Of a DNA stretch of 64,000 bases, positions 10,701 to 18,478 are shown piece after piece. Under the pieces are notes generated by a model. That model was given only the letters and a program-made list of their open reading frames with translations. It was not told where the DNA came from and did not search any database. Origin of the DNA: Pontiella desulfatans. GTDB taxonomy: Bacteria > Verrucomicrobiota > Kiritimatiellia > Kiritimatiellales > Pontiellaceae. The first letter of the stretch is position 1, and the number at the start of each line of letters is the position of its first letter. Position numbers and translations under genes: made by a program. Location of the stretch: positions 1,798,001-1,862,000 of the forward strand of contig NZ_CAAHFG010000001.1 of assembly GCF_900890425.1 (NCBI RefSeq), written 5' to 3'.

Positions 10701-10815
10701 ACCTGTTTATCCTGAATCTCTGGAACAGGTAGACCGCTTTCTGGACAGGAGCACCTTCCATGCGGTTTTCCCGGCCACCTCATCTCAGCAGTTTTTCCGG
10801 GTTATTGCTGAATAG
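7747..10815 (+). CDS. Large secreted arylsulfatase-type sulfatase, copy 1 (intact)
   Basis: A 1022-residue protein with signal peptide (1-18) and ribosome site GAGGAG. Two tandem beta-modules (about 20-225 and 226-430) share FDFAVDGSGNVTVDA / YSVDGSGIVSLDAS with the adjacent PEP-CTERM protein. The sulfatase domain runs about 437-930: NIIVILADDLGYSDIS (metal ligands), ICAPSR with C490 as formylglycine precursor, GKWHQG, and VVFWSDNGG. A C-terminal tail (about 945-1022) ends QQFFRVIAE like other secreted proteins here. Bases 8452-10477 are nearly identical to 42033-44057. From about 10205 the codon style changes to lower GC and stays so into the next gene, suggesting a recombination joint inside this gene. 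Confidence 0.93.
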   Translation: MTKFSGMAAMLLCVSFASAEITLEFPVEPLNTGATRLNAGSSLVFDFAVDGSGNVTVDATTASGDPLAIATVNGWDGVVGSVANESLFNSSFQLTASGYRLGSSNNISLDGYQGGQLGIYGRNASRIDGANYAETEELKWEITDGNPELQFTGWVYTSDNGIGDSIIADADSAITNFNLAGRLGTNTLPGITLDSGEFLSFMQPTNGSHGFGLAGFSFDLVGAPVPLQLTTGIVEVAFSNTLTNRLLDVPIRLDYSVDGSGIVSLDASTSSSDPEAIAVVDGWDGATALFTNPVVFNSTFSLTLDAITETGGGRVALAETAPGGLGIQGQNSSRIDGGGLATPNVETLRIATATGAARVGFKGVGWNNSANGVQMTASLGNHAATNAVGGVSGEWLLEGFTAASGETLALSTASAQGFALTGFSFELVVPEVQPRTNALPNIIVILADDLGYSDISHNPYSAPEVSTPNIDNLISNGVWFSDAYASGNICAPSRTGFLSGCYQHRIGVHHEGDVNASSFSATFPYFPQHLKQQFDGVEDYATQFVGKWHQGRDRTATVSVDGNNNGSFTEDEFDYGLAEEATLKYNPLKRGFDQVYGFVDLGGSSYWNYGRGFFDQLYRHEFEAPIDGIDDGDALETYMTTRFTEEACGFIETQAAADKPFFVYLSYNAVHTPMEAPSTPAGLSEGDPGWFPDAEYYNTNFPNMGQTPSYVYDNMSDADKQANRAILMAMLYHMDQGIGQVVDCLTTNGVLDNTIVVFWSDNGGSQASVAANDPLRERKHFNYEGGVRVPMTISWPDGLGAYHGTTVDAPVMSIDILPTALDAAEIEPINGFSALDGKSLLPLIRGEVDAVHDSLCWSEGVDTGEYSIRQGDWKLYIDQDVYELYHLRDDVGESNDLSLVHPERVRSMRQTFYAWMDEMTAVAGEAVDERLWSTVTPSGIPAEPAVIFQRVEAADGSFVVEYDEMAGWLTNRVFEATDSLTNGWAPVYPESLEQVDRFLDRSTFHAVFPATSSQQFFRVIAE
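8452..10477 (+). repeat. 2-kb direct repeat, left copy
   Basis: 2026 bp nearly identical to 42033-44057 (2025 bp) in the same orientation. About 30 differences were noticed by eye, unevenly spread, with a long identical run from about 9215 to 9635. The right end is sharp: both copies read CGCCAGA and then diverge. The left end is at GTGGCC, which is also the junction in copy 2. Confidence 0.93.
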
Positions 10816-10861
10816 GAACAGAACTTTTTTTTCCTGTTTCTTCATGATATCCTGCGTTCAA

Positions 10862-13800
10862 ATGAGACGATGTATATTTTTTTCTGCAGTGGCGTGGGTG
10901 CTGTCTTCTGCTCCGTTGTCGGGGTGGGCCGTTACACCGTATGAGCCGGCTCAGGGCGATCCGATACTGGAACCCTGGCGCTGGCGATATGAGGAGGCGC
11001 TGGAGGGGGTTGGAGCAATATGCATGGATGAAGCTCCGGATGGTACGCTTTGGTTCGGCGCAACAGGATGCATTGCATCGTATGACGGACATCAGGTAGA
11101 GCGGATTCCTTTCGACGAAGACCTGTTATCAAAGATTTCCCACGACCGGGCAATTCCCTGGGCAAAAGCGTTGTTGTTAATGGAGGATGGAAGCCCGCTC
11201 GCGCTTATTGGCGAGAGTCTGGTGCTTTGGAAGAACAGGGAGTGGCGTGTCATTGTACAGGATGTCGGCCGTTCCGTGTTTTCCTGCCGGTTGGCCCGTG
11301 CTGAAGACGGCGCCATCTGGGTGCTGGTTCCGCAGGCGCTTTGGAGAGTCGAGCCCGATCTTTCCGGGGCCACCAGGATTGCACAGGTTTCCGATCAGCA
11401 GGAATTGGCGGCATTCTGTTTGGATCGGTCGGGAGATGTGTGGGCGGTTGAGCGAACAAAGGATCCGTTCCCGCAGCTTATTCATATCCCGATGCAGGAT
11501 GGACGTGCCGTCGGACGGAATGAATGGGAGCGGTTCAGAATTCCTTCTGAACATGATATGAATGACACGCATCTGGTGTACAGCGGCGATGGCCGGCTTT
11601 GGTATGCTGATTCCGCACGGAAGTCCGGTTTGCTGGTTTTTGATCCGGAGAGCGGAGAATGGATAAAAAAAACAGATGAAAGCCAGTATCTGGGGATTAC
11701 TTCTCTTTTTCAGGGACAGGATGGATCGATATGGGGAGGAATGGAAGGGGGGCTTGTTCGCTGTTTAACCAGCGAGGAGTTGAGGGTTTATCCACGCGGT
11801 ACACTGGGTCTGCCTTTGGTGCCCATATCGCTTTTCGAGGTCTCGGATAACCGCATGTGGGTGATCGGCCGGGTCGGTTATGTCTATTCAGTCGACCTGG
11901 GTACCCGGGAGTGGATGTCGCTGGAGGGTCTCCAGTACCAGTGTGAGACGCCGGATGGAAAACGGTGGTACATATCGCTCGAGGTTTCCATTGTTTCTCA
12001 TGATCCCGGCACCGGGGAGTGGCTGGAGTATTCAGCCCAAGAGGTTAATCTTAACCGGATTTTTTCCCTGGTTGCCTCCTCGCACGGACTGCTGTGGGCA
12101 ACGGGGCGCCATCAAGGCATGGCCGCTCTTTCCGTTTTTGACGGTACCCGCTGGAGCCTTCACGGCCATGCGGATTTTGCACGCTGGATTGAGCCCCGCG
12201 GAGTAATCGAGGCATCGGATGCAACCATGTGGTTCGGGGCTGGCGGCCGCCTTTTGAATGATGAGCCGGATGCTGGTGGTATTCTGCAGTATGGGGTGGA
12301 TGGAAGAACCGGGCAGGTGAACCTGCTCGGACGGTTTACTCCCCCGGATTTTCCCTACTATTCAACCGCATTCGCCCAAACGCCGGATGGTGCCCTTTGG
12401 GTGGGGTCGACATTGATTTTCCGGGTGGACAAGGGCGGGGAGGGTTCTGCTCCTGTTCCTGTCCGGGGCCTGGGAGGGGAGAATACCGTAAGCATGGCCG
12501 TCGATCATGAAGGATCTTTGTGGGTGGCCAAGGAGCATTTCGGGGTGTCCCGCCGGCTCGGTGATGAGTGGGAAGTCTTTTCCACGGAGGACGGCGTTGC
12601 CAGCCTGCTGCTTTCAGACCTGCTGGTGCTGGACGACGGATCGCTGCTGGCCTCTTCTGATGGAGGAATCAGCCGGTTCGATGGGAAGAGCTGGACAACG
12701 CACGCCTATCCCGAACGGTTCGGCATGGTCAAACGCTGGAGCGGAATGAAGCTTTCGCCGGATGGCTCAATCTGGTTGAACTACAGCGATGATGAACTGC
12801 AATCGCCCTTGCTGCTTCAGGGAAAGAACCAGCGCTATGGTACCGTACGGCATATGCCCGAAACAATTCCTCCGGAAACGCGGATTGTCGAATGCCTTGC
12901 AAAAGTCGCCCAGCCGGGCAATACCCACATTACCTGGGAAGGCCGGGATCCATGGGGGGAGACGGCGAGGGAAAACCTGCAATATTCCTGGCGTTTGGAT
13001 GGGGGGGAATGGTCGCCTTTCACGCTGGGAACCGGGAATACATTTCTGAACCTTGAACACGGGAGGCATGTGCTGGAGGTGCGCGCACGTGATCAGGCCT
13101 TCAATATAGACCCAACGCCGGATCGATCCGTGTTCGTGGTGATTGCTCCGCTTTGGCTGCAGTTCTGGTTTATCGCCATGATTGCGGTGATGGCCGGAGG
13201 GGCGGTGCTGCTGATTTGGACCATGGTCTATTTTCATGAAAAAGGATTAAAGGATCGGCAGCGTCATCTCGTCGAAGTTGATCAGATGAAGACCAGTTTC
13301 TTTACCAATATTTCTCATGAACTGAATACGCCGCTCTCCTTGATCAGCGAACCGCTTAAACGCGTACTTGCAGAATCTGAGCTGTCGGATAAAAATAAGA
13401 AACGGATTTCGATGGCTTTACGGAATGCCAACCGGGTTTCTGTTCTGGTTTCCCAGATACTGGATTTGAGAAAGCTTGAGCTGGGCAGGATGAAAATGGA
13501 GCCTTTGGAGGGCAATATTTCCTCGGCTGTTTACGAAAGTGTTGAACTGCTGCAACCGCTTGCCCGGATGCATGGTGTAACTTTTCTGTTTAAGGCCGAA
13601 GATTCAGTGCGCGGATGGTTCGATGCAGATAAACTTAAAAAAATTGTCCAGAATCTGGCCGGGAATGCGATCAAGTTTACCTCTCCTGGCGGAGAGGTGT
13701 CCATTACGCTCAGAGCGTTAAGTGCTCAGCATAAAGGTCGGAAGCTGGAGCTCATTTTTGAGGATACCGGAAGCGGAATTGAGCCGGAGCATTTGAGGCA

Positions 13801-13993
13801 TGTATTTGATCGGTTTTATCGTATTCCTGAAAAATCTGTTGTAGACGGTTCCGGGATTGGCCTGAATCTGGTTAAGGAACTGGTGGGTCTTTGGGGCGGA
13901 ACCGTCGCGGTTGAGAGTCCGATCCATGAGAATGAAGCGTGTCCGGGAACACGCTTTACCGTGGTGCTTCCGCTCGACAGAGATGAAGTTTAA
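10862..13993 (+). CDS. Periplasmic-sensing histidine kinase (Reg_prop/Y_Y_Y type)
   Basis: About 1043 residues; the start at 10862 gives a good signal sequence (RRCIFFSAVAWVLSSAPLSGWA), and ATG 10844 is an alternative. The N-terminal ~690 residues form repeated propeller blades of two-component-regulator type (GTLWFGATGCIASYDG, GAIWVLVPQALWRV, GALWVGST). A Y_Y_Y-type domain follows (LQYSWRLDGGEWSPF), then one transmembrane helix (about 765-785). The cytoplasmic kinase has an H-box FFTNISHELNTPL (H819), N-box NLAGNAIKFTSPGG, and G-boxes EDTGSGIEPEH and DGSGIGLNLVKELV. This is the architecture of hybrid two-component glycan sensors, but the receiver and AraC domains are on a separate gene downstream. 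It likely senses an oligosaccharide in the periplasm. Confidence 0.92.
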   Translation: MRRCIFFSAVAWVLSSAPLSGWAVTPYEPAQGDPILEPWRWRYEEALEGVGAICMDEAPDGTLWFGATGCIASYDGHQVERIPFDEDLLSKISHDRAIPWAKALLLMEDGSPLALIGESLVLWKNREWRVIVQDVGRSVFSCRLARAEDGAIWVLVPQALWRVEPDLSGATRIAQVSDQQELAAFCLDRSGDVWAVERTKDPFPQLIHIPMQDGRAVGRNEWERFRIPSEHDMNDTHLVYSGDGRLWYADSARKSGLLVFDPESGEWIKKTDESQYLGITSLFQGQDGSIWGGMEGGLVRCLTSEELRVYPRGTLGLPLVPISLFEVSDNRMWVIGRVGYVYSVDLGTREWMSLEGLQYQCETPDGKRWYISLEVSIVSHDPGTGEWLEYSAQEVNLNRIFSLVASSHGLLWATGRHQGMAALSVFDGTRWSLHGHADFARWIEPRGVIEASDATMWFGAGGRLLNDEPDAGGILQYGVDGRTGQVNLLGRFTPPDFPYYSTAFAQTPDGALWVGSTLIFRVDKGGEGSAPVPVRGLGGENTVSMAVDHEGSLWVAKEHFGVSRRLGDEWEVFSTEDGVASLLLSDLLVLDDGSLLASSDGGISRFDGKSWTTHAYPERFGMVKRWSGMKLSPDGSIWLNYSDDELQSPLLLQGKNQRYGTVRHMPETIPPETRIVECLAKVAQPGNTHITWEGRDPWGETARENLQYSWRLDGGEWSPFTLGTGNTFLNLEHGRHVLEVRARDQAFNIDPTPDRSVFVVIAPLWLQFWFIAMIAVMAGGAVLLIWTMVYFHEKGLKDRQRHLVEVDQMKTSFFTNISHELNTPLSLISEPLKRVLAESELSDKNKKRISMALRNANRVSVLVSQILDLRKLELGRMKMEPLEGNISSAVYESVELLQPLARMHGVTFLFKAEDSVRGWFDADKLKKIVQNLAGNAIKFTSPGGEVSITLRALSAQHKGRKLELIFEDTGSGIEPEHLRHVFDRFYRIPEKSVVDGSGIGLNLVKELVGLWGGTVAVESPIHENEACPGTRFTVVLPLDRDEV

Positions 13994-14021
13994 AAAGTTG
14001 GAAATGGTGATAGGTGAGGCA

Positions 14022-14807
14022 ATGCAAAACGCTGAAGAACAACCCAAACTTCTGATTGTTGAAGATGACCTTGATTTGATGACCTTTCTGGTGGATGAGC
14101 TGGAAGAGGAATATCTGGTGTGTTCCGCGACCAATGGCCGGGAAGGCATGGAGCTGGCATGCGAGCAGATGCCTGACCTGATCGTGACCGATCTGATGAT
14201 GCCGGTCATGAGTGGTTCAGAATTATGCAGGGAGCTCAAGAGCCGTTCCGAAACCTCGCACATTCCTGTCATTATGCTCACGGCAAAGTCGGCAGTTGAA
14301 GATCAGGTGGAAGGGCTTCAGGTAGGGGCCGATGACTATATCACTAAACCGTTTGTGCTGGAGCTGCTTCAGGCACGAATTAAGAACCTGCTGAATTCCC
14401 GGGCCAGACTTCGGGAGCGCTTTCGGAGCGAGCTGCTCGAGGATGTGCCCACTCGGCTGGACGCGCTGCCGGATCATGATTTTATGATCCGTTCGTTCAG
14501 AGTGCTTGAGGAACATTCTGCTGATCCCGAATTTTCTGCAGATGACCTGGCAAAGCTTTTGGCCATGAGCATGAGTACGCTTCATCGTAAACTCAAATCG
14601 CTGACCGGTGAAACACCTGCCAAGCTGATTTGGAACGTACGCCTGAAGCGTGCCGCAAAACTGCTGAAAGAATCGGATCTTCGGGTAACGGAAATTGCTT
14701 TCATGGTGGGCTATGCCGACTCCAATCATTTCAGCCGTCAATTTAAGCAGCAATACGGTAAAACGCCCTCAAAATTCAGATCCGGTGATTCAACGCCGGA
14801 CGACTGA
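14022..14807 (+). CDS. Response regulator, receiver plus AraC DNA-binding domain
   Basis: About 261 residues. The start at 14022 has AGGTGAGG upstream; in-frame ATGs at 13983 and 14004 are possible but less well placed. Receiver domain (about 5-125): acidic pocket IVEDDLDL, phosphoacceptor D57 in VTDLMMPVMSG, and KPF motif. The C-terminal AraC domain (about 160-255) has two helix-turn-helix units: AKLLAMSMSTLHRKLKSLTG and VTEIAFMVGYADSNHFSRQF. It lies 28 bp after the kinase gene and is its obvious partner. It probably activates surface-protein or enzyme genes downstream, and possibly its own operon. Confidence 0.93.
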   Translation: MQNAEEQPKLLIVEDDLDLMTFLVDELEEEYLVCSATNGREGMELACEQMPDLIVTDLMMPVMSGSELCRELKSRSETSHIPVIMLTAKSAVEDQVEGLQVGADDYITKPFVLELLQARIKNLLNSRARLRERFRSELLEDVPTRLDALPDHDFMIRSFRVLEEHSADPEFSADDLAKLLAMSMSTLHRKLKSLTGETPAKLIWNVRLKRAAKLLKESDLRVTEIAFMVGYADSNHFSRQFKQQYGKTPSKFRSGDSTPDD

Positions 14808-14850
14808 TCCCCCGTTCAAAAACATACAGGTCCAAACTAAGTGAGTCATT

Positions 14851-14922
14851 CCTCGCAGAGCCGCAGAGATCACAGAGCAGTTGAAGAGGGTATTTCTCTG
14901 CGTCCTCCGCGCCTCTGCGAGG
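14851..14922. repeat. CGCAGAG-type intergenic inverted repeat
   Basis: Left arm CCTCGCAGAGCCGCAGAG (from 14851) faces right arm CGCGCCTCTGCGAGG (to 14922). Over 27 bases about 21 pair. This looks like the widespread CGCAGAG-rich intergenic repeats of environmental bacteria. No coding sequence is apparent in it. Confidence 0.55.
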
Positions 14923-15024
14923 GAAAGATTTTATACCGCAAAGTATTCGCGAATGGTATTGTTGACTCTGTCAGTGCGGCAGCACTTTATACCACAAAAT
15001 AATGAGGGTTGGTATGAGTCATCA

Positions 15025-15072
15025 TTCCAACCATTGGACGTTCCTATCGTTGTGTTTTTCCAGCCTCTGGAA
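15025..15072. repeat. Two TTCCAnnnnnTGGAA palindromes
   Basis: TTCCAaccatTGGAc (15025-15039, one mismatch) and TTCCAgcctcTGGAA (15058-15072, perfect) lie in the 490-bp gap before the 15298 gene. The same palindrome recurs through the window, inside and outside genes. Confidence 0.6.
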
Positions 15073-15156
15073 ATTGCCAGCCAGTTTCATTTATCTACGA
15101 AACGCTTAAACGTTTTTATCACATAAAAACTTAGTATTTATTCCTTTTTCATTCGT

Positions 15157-15185
15157 TTGACAAATCTGTGCGGTTTTTTGATAAG
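15157..15185 (+). promoter_or_regulatory. Candidate sigma-70-like promoter of the surface-protein cluster
   Basis: TTGACA (15157-15162), a 17-base spacer and GATAAG (4 of 6 matches to TATAAT) lie about 113 bp upstream of the ATG at 15298. An AAACGTTT word sits upstream at 15108-15115. This is a consensus match only. Confidence 0.35.
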
Positions 15186-15297
15186 CCTGTGCGAGCGTTT
15201 TTTTCCGTAAGTGATACGTTTTACCACATAGAAAACGGAGGAATTGCGAGCGACCGCTTCAACCTCACAACATGTGGAAGAACTGGAGGATAGACGA

Positions 15298-17358
15298 ATG
15301 AGAAGAACAGGTACGTGTTTAGTAGTATTTTCACTGATTGCCGGCGCGGCGATGGGTGCCGATCTAAGATACAAGTCGAACGGGGATTGGTTCGACACAA
15401 CGAATTCAACCGCTAACGCAAACGGTTGGCAAACAACAGGGGCTCTACCCGGTACCAATGACCAGGCTCGCCTGAACTGGGGGGGGAATACGGTAACGCT
15501 TACGAATGTGGCACCCGCGGTTAAGAATTTTATGGCCGGTGTTAATGAAAACGGAAATCTGACTATTAACGATGGCGGCGTACTGTCTGCTGTTTCGTGG
15601 TCGTCGGTCGGTAACAACGGCGGCGGTGTCGGCACTTTGACCGTCAATGACGGCGGTCTGGCTGATTTCACGAGCCATCTCTGGGTTGGTTTCCAGAATC
15701 CTTCCACAGGATATGTAACCATCAATGACGGTGGCGTGGTGAAAATCGCGGGAATGCTGGGCGCAGGATGGAACGGTGGTGTCGGTTACATCACGGTTAA
15801 TAAAGGTGGCCTACTCGATCTTCAGCAGCTGCACAGCGGCGGGGATTCGTTCAAAAACGGTTCCTGGCTGAATATAGTCAGCACGGGTCAGGTCAAGTTG
15901 CCGGGAGACTTCACAGACACCATAAATGTTTATACCAACGATGCCATCCGCGGAAATGGCGTGGCTGGTAACATTCAGCTCAATTATGAGACAGAACTAT
16001 CGACTAATGGGGTGGATACCATTACGAACAGTACGATCATCGTGGCGGTGGCCTCCGTTCCGGATGTGGTCGGGACCACGTTGGAAGCTGCAACGGTCGC
16101 GATCAATGATTTAGGATATACGCTCGGAACCATAACAACCGGTTATGTCTATGGGGTCATCTCCGGCAGTGTGCTTTCCCAGACTCCGGCGCCTGGAAGT
16201 TCGCTGGGTTCCGGTTCGCCGATCAATGTTGAGATTCAGGAAGCTTTTCTGCCGCAGCCGGATCCCTTGACGGTTGATTGGAACTCTGGACCTTCTCCTG
16301 CCGACTGGTTCGGGGCCTCAAACTGGAAGTCGAACGGAGTGCCGAACACCGGTATTGTACCCTTCAAGGAAACCCAGAACTTCAAAACCCGTACTTTCAA
16401 CGACCGCGAGCTCATTCTTACCAACTTTGCTGCAGTATCCTGGCTGGTACAGGGGGATGGCGGAACTACGAACGGCAATGTCATCACCGTTGGCGACGGC
16501 GGCCACATGGTTGCAGGCGGATCTTCCCTGGGGTCTTCGACCTGGACGGCCATTGGGTACAGCGTGAAGTCTACGGTTAATGTGCTTTCCGGCGGGATTT
16601 TCGAAACCAAAAACCGTGTACTTTTCGGCTGGGGTGCAGGTGCTGCAAGCAGCACTAACTACACCTGTGCAATCAACGTGGATGGCGGCACCTTCATCTG
16701 TAATGGCTGGATGACGTTGGGCAGCAAAGATAAAGAGGTCTGGGCGGAAGTCACGGTTGATAACGGCGGCGTGTTCAACATCGAGCGCTTCAACTACACC
16801 GACCGCGTGACCAACGGCGTGATCAATATGATCGAAGGAACCATGATCATGGACGGCAGTCGCTCCAACGAGTTTGTGAACCTCATTGATGCAGGCACCA
16901 TCCAGATCGCTTCCGGAGCCAACTATGTGATCGATAAAGATGTTTCCAATGAAGGCAAAACCACGCTGACGGTATTCCTGCCCGGCTATGCTTCCTGGGC
17001 TGGTCTTTGGGGCGAGGACATCGGCGATGAAAACAACGATCACGACAGCGATGGAGCGAACAATCTCTATGAATACGCTCTTAACGGCAATCCGATCGAT
17101 GATCAGAATCCGGGTCAGGAACCGGTCTTTGTGAAAAACGGTGGTGTTTTCGAATACACCCACCTGTTCCGCAATGATGACACCAACCTGGTTTACACCG
17201 TTCAAACCCGTCAAAGCCTTGTTATCGGTGACTGGCTGGATGTGGGATCAACGATTGGAGGAACGAATGTAACCGGCGGCGACTATAATGTGCTAACCAA
17301 CATTATCTCGACTGTGGAAGATGCTGCATTCATTCGCCTGAAAGTCGAAAATCCGTAA
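15298..17358 (+). CDS. Secreted beta-repeat surface protein with PASTA domain
   Basis: 686 residues; start at 15298 chosen for GGAGGA eight bases upstream and a clean signal peptide (1-19). It begins with a module LRYKSNGDWFDTTNSTANA...NWGGNTVTL that recurs in the next genes, then short beta-strand repeats (LTINDGGVL, LTVNDGGLADF, VTINDGGVVKI, ITVNKGGLLDL) resembling passenger or PEP-CTERM-associated repeats. A PASTA-like unit VPDVVGTTLEAATVAINDLG occupies about residues 253-315. A second beta-repeat block follows. The C-terminus (about 561-686) has DHDSDGANNLYEYALNGNP and a beta-sandwich tail shared with the 20656 and 44640 proteins. It is probably surface-located; a role in binding is an inference. 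Confidence 0.85.
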   Translation: MRRTGTCLVVFSLIAGAAMGADLRYKSNGDWFDTTNSTANANGWQTTGALPGTNDQARLNWGGNTVTLTNVAPAVKNFMAGVNENGNLTINDGGVLSAVSWSSVGNNGGGVGTLTVNDGGLADFTSHLWVGFQNPSTGYVTINDGGVVKIAGMLGAGWNGGVGYITVNKGGLLDLQQLHSGGDSFKNGSWLNIVSTGQVKLPGDFTDTINVYTNDAIRGNGVAGNIQLNYETELSTNGVDTITNSTIIVAVASVPDVVGTTLEAATVAINDLGYTLGTITTGYVYGVISGSVLSQTPAPGSSLGSGSPINVEIQEAFLPQPDPLTVDWNSGPSPADWFGASNWKSNGVPNTGIVPFKETQNFKTRTFNDRELILTNFAAVSWLVQGDGGTTNGNVITVGDGGHMVAGGSSLGSSTWTAIGYSVKSTVNVLSGGIFETKNRVLFGWGAGAASSTNYTCAINVDGGTFICNGWMTLGSKDKEVWAEVTVDNGGVFNIERFNYTDRVTNGVINMIEGTMIMDGSRSNEFVNLIDAGTIQIASGANYVIDKDVSNEGKTTLTVFLPGYASWAGLWGEDIGDENNDHDSDGANNLYEYALNGNPIDDQNPGQEPVFVKNGGVFEYTHLFRNDDTNLVYTVQTRQSLVIGDWLDVGSTIGGTNVTGGDYNVLTNIISTVEDAAFIRLKVENP

Positions 17359-17374
17359 ACAGTGATTATCCAAA

Positions 17375-17429
17375 CAACCTGCAGGTAAAATCCTGCGGGT
17401 TGACTGATTTCCGGATGGACTTCATCCGG
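17375..17429 (+). other. Two intergenic hairpins
   Basis: CAACCTGCAGG-taaaat-CCTGCGGGTTG (17375-17402, one mismatch) is followed by CCGGATG-gactt-CATCCGG (17411-17429, perfect). They separate two surface-protein genes and lack T-tracts, so they may be RNA-processing or stability elements rather than terminators. Confidence 0.55.
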
Positions 17430-17448
17430 TTGAAAACAAGGAGAAAAA

Positions 17449-18381
17449 ATGAAACGAAAAATAATTACAGGGCTTGCTGTAGCGGGGATGGTCGTTTTGT
17501 GTGCTGACGCGGCAACCATTCGATACAAGCAGAGTGGTAACTGGACGTTCACCACCAACGATACCGCCAACGCCTATGGATGGCAGCTTCCAGGCACGTT
17601 GCCGACATCAGCAGATACGGTGCGGGCAAACTGGGGCGGAAATACAATTGTGCTGGATTCCACCCAGACGGTTGGAAAGTTCGAACTGGGTGTGGATGAC
17701 TCAGGAACACTGCATGTTCAAAACGGGGGCAATCTGACCAATACCCTTACCAATGTGACCATTGGTAATAACCTTCCCAGCTCCGATGTCAGGGACGTAA
17801 CCGGAACTTTAAATATAGATTCTGGTGGTGTGGTTTATGCCGCCGGTGTCCTGAAAATGGCTTCCGGTGCCTCGGCGACAAAAACGAAGACTCTGACCGG
17901 CATTGCTTCAATCAGCGGAACGCTGGATATTGCCAGTCATCTATGGATGGGATCCGGAGATTCGGTCCGTTCCATTGCGATTATGGATATCAACAACGGC
18001 GGAGTGGTCAACGTTGGTGGAAATATCGGGCTGGGCACGGGCAACGCATCGACAGCCAGCGGTGGCGTTGCGACGCTGAATGTGAATAATGGCGGCACAC
18101 TTAACCTGTTCCAGTGGAGTACCACGACCTCGATTCAGGACGGGTCCGTCCTGAATATCAACGAAGGTGGAACTGTGATTGTTGGTGGAAATCGGGTGAG
18201 TCAGGCGAACGCTTATTTTGCACTGGGTAAAATCGCGACTGATTTGGACGGTATTGAGGCTGTATTTGATTCCGACCTGAATCAGACCACCATCGTGGCC
18301 ATTCCTGAACCGGCGACTATCGGTCTGCTTGCGGCATTCGGTGGCGGCTTGCTCCTTATCCGCCGGCGGTTCATGATCTGA
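17449..18381 (+). CDS. PEP-CTERM surface protein with beta-repeats
   Basis: 310 residues; ribosome site AAGGAG; signal peptide about 1-22. The N-terminal module TIRYKQSGNWTFTTNDTANA and NWGGNTIVLDS closely match the preceding protein. Strand repeats follow (LNIDSGGVVYA, MDINNGGVVNVGG, LNVNNGGTLNLFQ). The C-terminus is a PEP-CTERM signal: IPEPATIGLL, hydrophobic helix, RRRFMI. It would be anchored or sorted by an exosortase encoded elsewhere. A strong terminator follows 31 bp later, so this may end the first transcription unit of the cluster. Confidence 0.9.
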   Translation: MKRKIITGLAVAGMVVLCADAATIRYKQSGNWTFTTNDTANAYGWQLPGTLPTSADTVRANWGGNTIVLDSTQTVGKFELGVDDSGTLHVQNGGNLTNTLTNVTIGNNLPSSDVRDVTGTLNIDSGGVVYAAGVLKMASGASATKTKTLTGIASISGTLDIASHLWMGSGDSVRSIAIMDINNGGVVNVGGNIGLGTGNASTASGGVATLNVNNGGTLNLFQWSTTTSIQDGSVLNINEGGTVIVGGNRVSQANAYFALGKIATDLDGIEAVFDSDLNQTTIVAIPEPATIGLLAAFGGGLLLIRRRFMI

Positions 18382-18411
18382 TTCCGTTGATTCGATGATG
18401 AATGATGAATT

Positions 18412-18440
18412 GGGGCAGGGGGAACCCTGCCCCTTTTTTT
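18412..18440 (+). terminator. Rho-independent terminator
   Basis: GGGGCAGGG (18412-18420) pairs with CCCTGCCCC (18425-18433) around a short loop, followed by seven T. Confidence 0.88.
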
Positions 18441-18478
18441 AAACAGATGCTAAATCGTTTTTTTTTTAGAGAAAGCTC

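Larger units (their letters stand above)
14930..15231 (+). promoter_or_regulatory. Possible regulator sites, TTTATACCRCAAA-like direct repeats
   Basis: Three similar words lie between the response regulator and the surface-protein cluster: TTTATACCGCAAAG (14930), TTTATACCACAAAA (14986) and GTTTTACCACATAG (15218). A perfect palindrome ATTCGCGAAT lies at 14944-14953. AraC-type regulators often bind direct repeats, so these are candidate sites for the neighbouring regulator. This is inference only. Confidence 0.3.

Noticed and set aside
13911-14021. Longer N-terminus for the response regulator beginning inside the kinase gene
   Set aside because: It would overlap the kinase G-box coding region, lacks a ribosome site and is not part of a receiver domain.
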